Positions 52,522 to 52,872 of a stretch of DNA of 52,872 bases are shown one piece after another. The stretch is taken from assembly GCA_022448315.1 (NCBI GenBank), contig JAKVCA010000020.1, forward strand, positions 131,107 through 183,978, given 5' to 3'. The notes under the pieces were generated by a model, which was given only the letters and a program-made list of their open reading frames with translations, was not told where the DNA came from and ran no database searches. This DNA is from Pirellulaceae bacterium. GTDB lineage: Bacteria > Planctomycetota > Planctomycetia > Pirellulales > Pirellulaceae. The stretch's first letter is position 1. The number at the start of each line of letters is the position of its first letter. The translations under genes were made by a program, and so were the position numbers.

Positions 52522-52872
52522 CTAAGATATTCCAACTTGGATTTGACAGAAAAAGGGAAGTCAACGACAGCGAGCGAATCCGGCCAAAGGGGACCAACCG
52601 CCTTCCGCTGCCGGCGATCAACCTAACTCGGAAAAATCAACTTGTAAACCAATCTGAAAATGGCGGTCGAAACTGGACGACCGACCCGTTTCTCTTCACG
52701 CCTCAACGTATTTCGCGTGAGATTTGCCGCGATATCAAGCACGTAGGCGGCGTCCCGGAGAGCCGGAAATAACATGCATATCGCACTCCGTAGAGTAAAA
52801 ACGCAAACAGGAATTGAACTCAATAGGATGCAGTGGTAGGGTATCCGTCTTGCCGGGGTAGATCATTTCTGC
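52522..52872. other. Upstream region of pyrF, right window edge
   Basis: I see no gene that I can support. Short frames on both strands lack start signals. The last 45 bases resemble a tRNA D-arm in places but do not fold as a tRNA within the window. Confidence 0.4.

Noticed and set aside
52623-52823. Minus-strand frame of 66 codons upstream of pyrF
   Set aside because: TTG start without a ribosome site and no recognisable features.
52829-52872. tRNA-like D-arm (GTGGTAGGG) and TTGCC at the right edge
   Set aside because: The anticodon stem does not pair, and no T-arm lies inside the window; too little to call a tRNA.

Overview
The window looks like chromosomal DNA from a planctomycete, most likely Pirellula/Rhodopirellula-like. 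The signs are secreted proteins with planctomycete-type cytochrome c motifs, a DUF1598-type protein, a Tat-exported Gfo/Idh/MocA oxidoreductase, a lineage-type sulfotransferase, GAF-HlyD adaptors, and a cell-division-type gene (rsmH) standing outside any dcw cluster. Genes are short operons or singletons on both strands, separated by fairly long intergenic stretches. Several genes start at GTG or TTG. I see no insertion sequence, prophage, CRISPR array, rRNA or complete tRNA.

Layout. 1-4300 (minus): a secreted di-haem protein cut by the window edge, a membrane-anchored LysM-like protein and rsmH. 4.3-7.4 kb: a GT4 glycosyltransferase (minus) with a distant terminator, then queA (plus) ending in a strong terminator. 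7.4-12.4 kb (minus): a flagellar block flhA-flhF-small membrane protein-fliA. 12.9-17.4 kb: sulfotransferase, NAD(P)H-hydrate epimerase, FmdB-type zinc ribbon, ilvE and an exported methyltransferase. 17.5-22.3 kb (plus): the macromolecular-synthesis pair dnaG-rpoD with an intergenic hairpin, a terminator, and a coiled-coil/zinc-ribbon protein. 22.6-28.4 kb (minus): the 2-oxoglutarate dehydrogenase operon sucA-sucB-lpdA.

28.8-33.9 kb: TPR protein, pyrimidine-nucleoside phosphorylase, NUDIX hydrolase, a secreted protein with a CX4CH motif that overlaps the NUDIX gene tail to tail, and a D-2-hydroxyacid dehydrogenase. 33.9-37.1 kb (minus): two coupled HlyD-type adaptors, one carrying GAF-like domains, without a transporter gene beside them. 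37.6-41.1 kb (plus): a large unknown protein, YggS and an SDR oxidoreductase. 41.5-45 kb (plus): zinc-ribbon protein, DUF1598-type protein, zinc-ribbon membrane protein. 45.6-48.7 kb: a diverged MurE-like ligase and a convergent secreted protein. 48.7-49.4 kb: a gene-free stretch holding a candidate structured RNA that ends in a terminator. 49.4-52.5 kb (minus): a small lipoprotein, the Tat oxidoreductase and pyrF.

Most genes are housekeeping (TCA cycle, replication/transcription, pyrimidine and tRNA metabolism). The less explained parts are the MurE-like protein that has lost its catalytic motifs, the candidate RNA at about 49.05-49.26 kb, the transporter-less adaptor pair, the flagellar block without flhG, and the exported methyltransferase. 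All functional calls are by eye from protein motifs; no database search was run.
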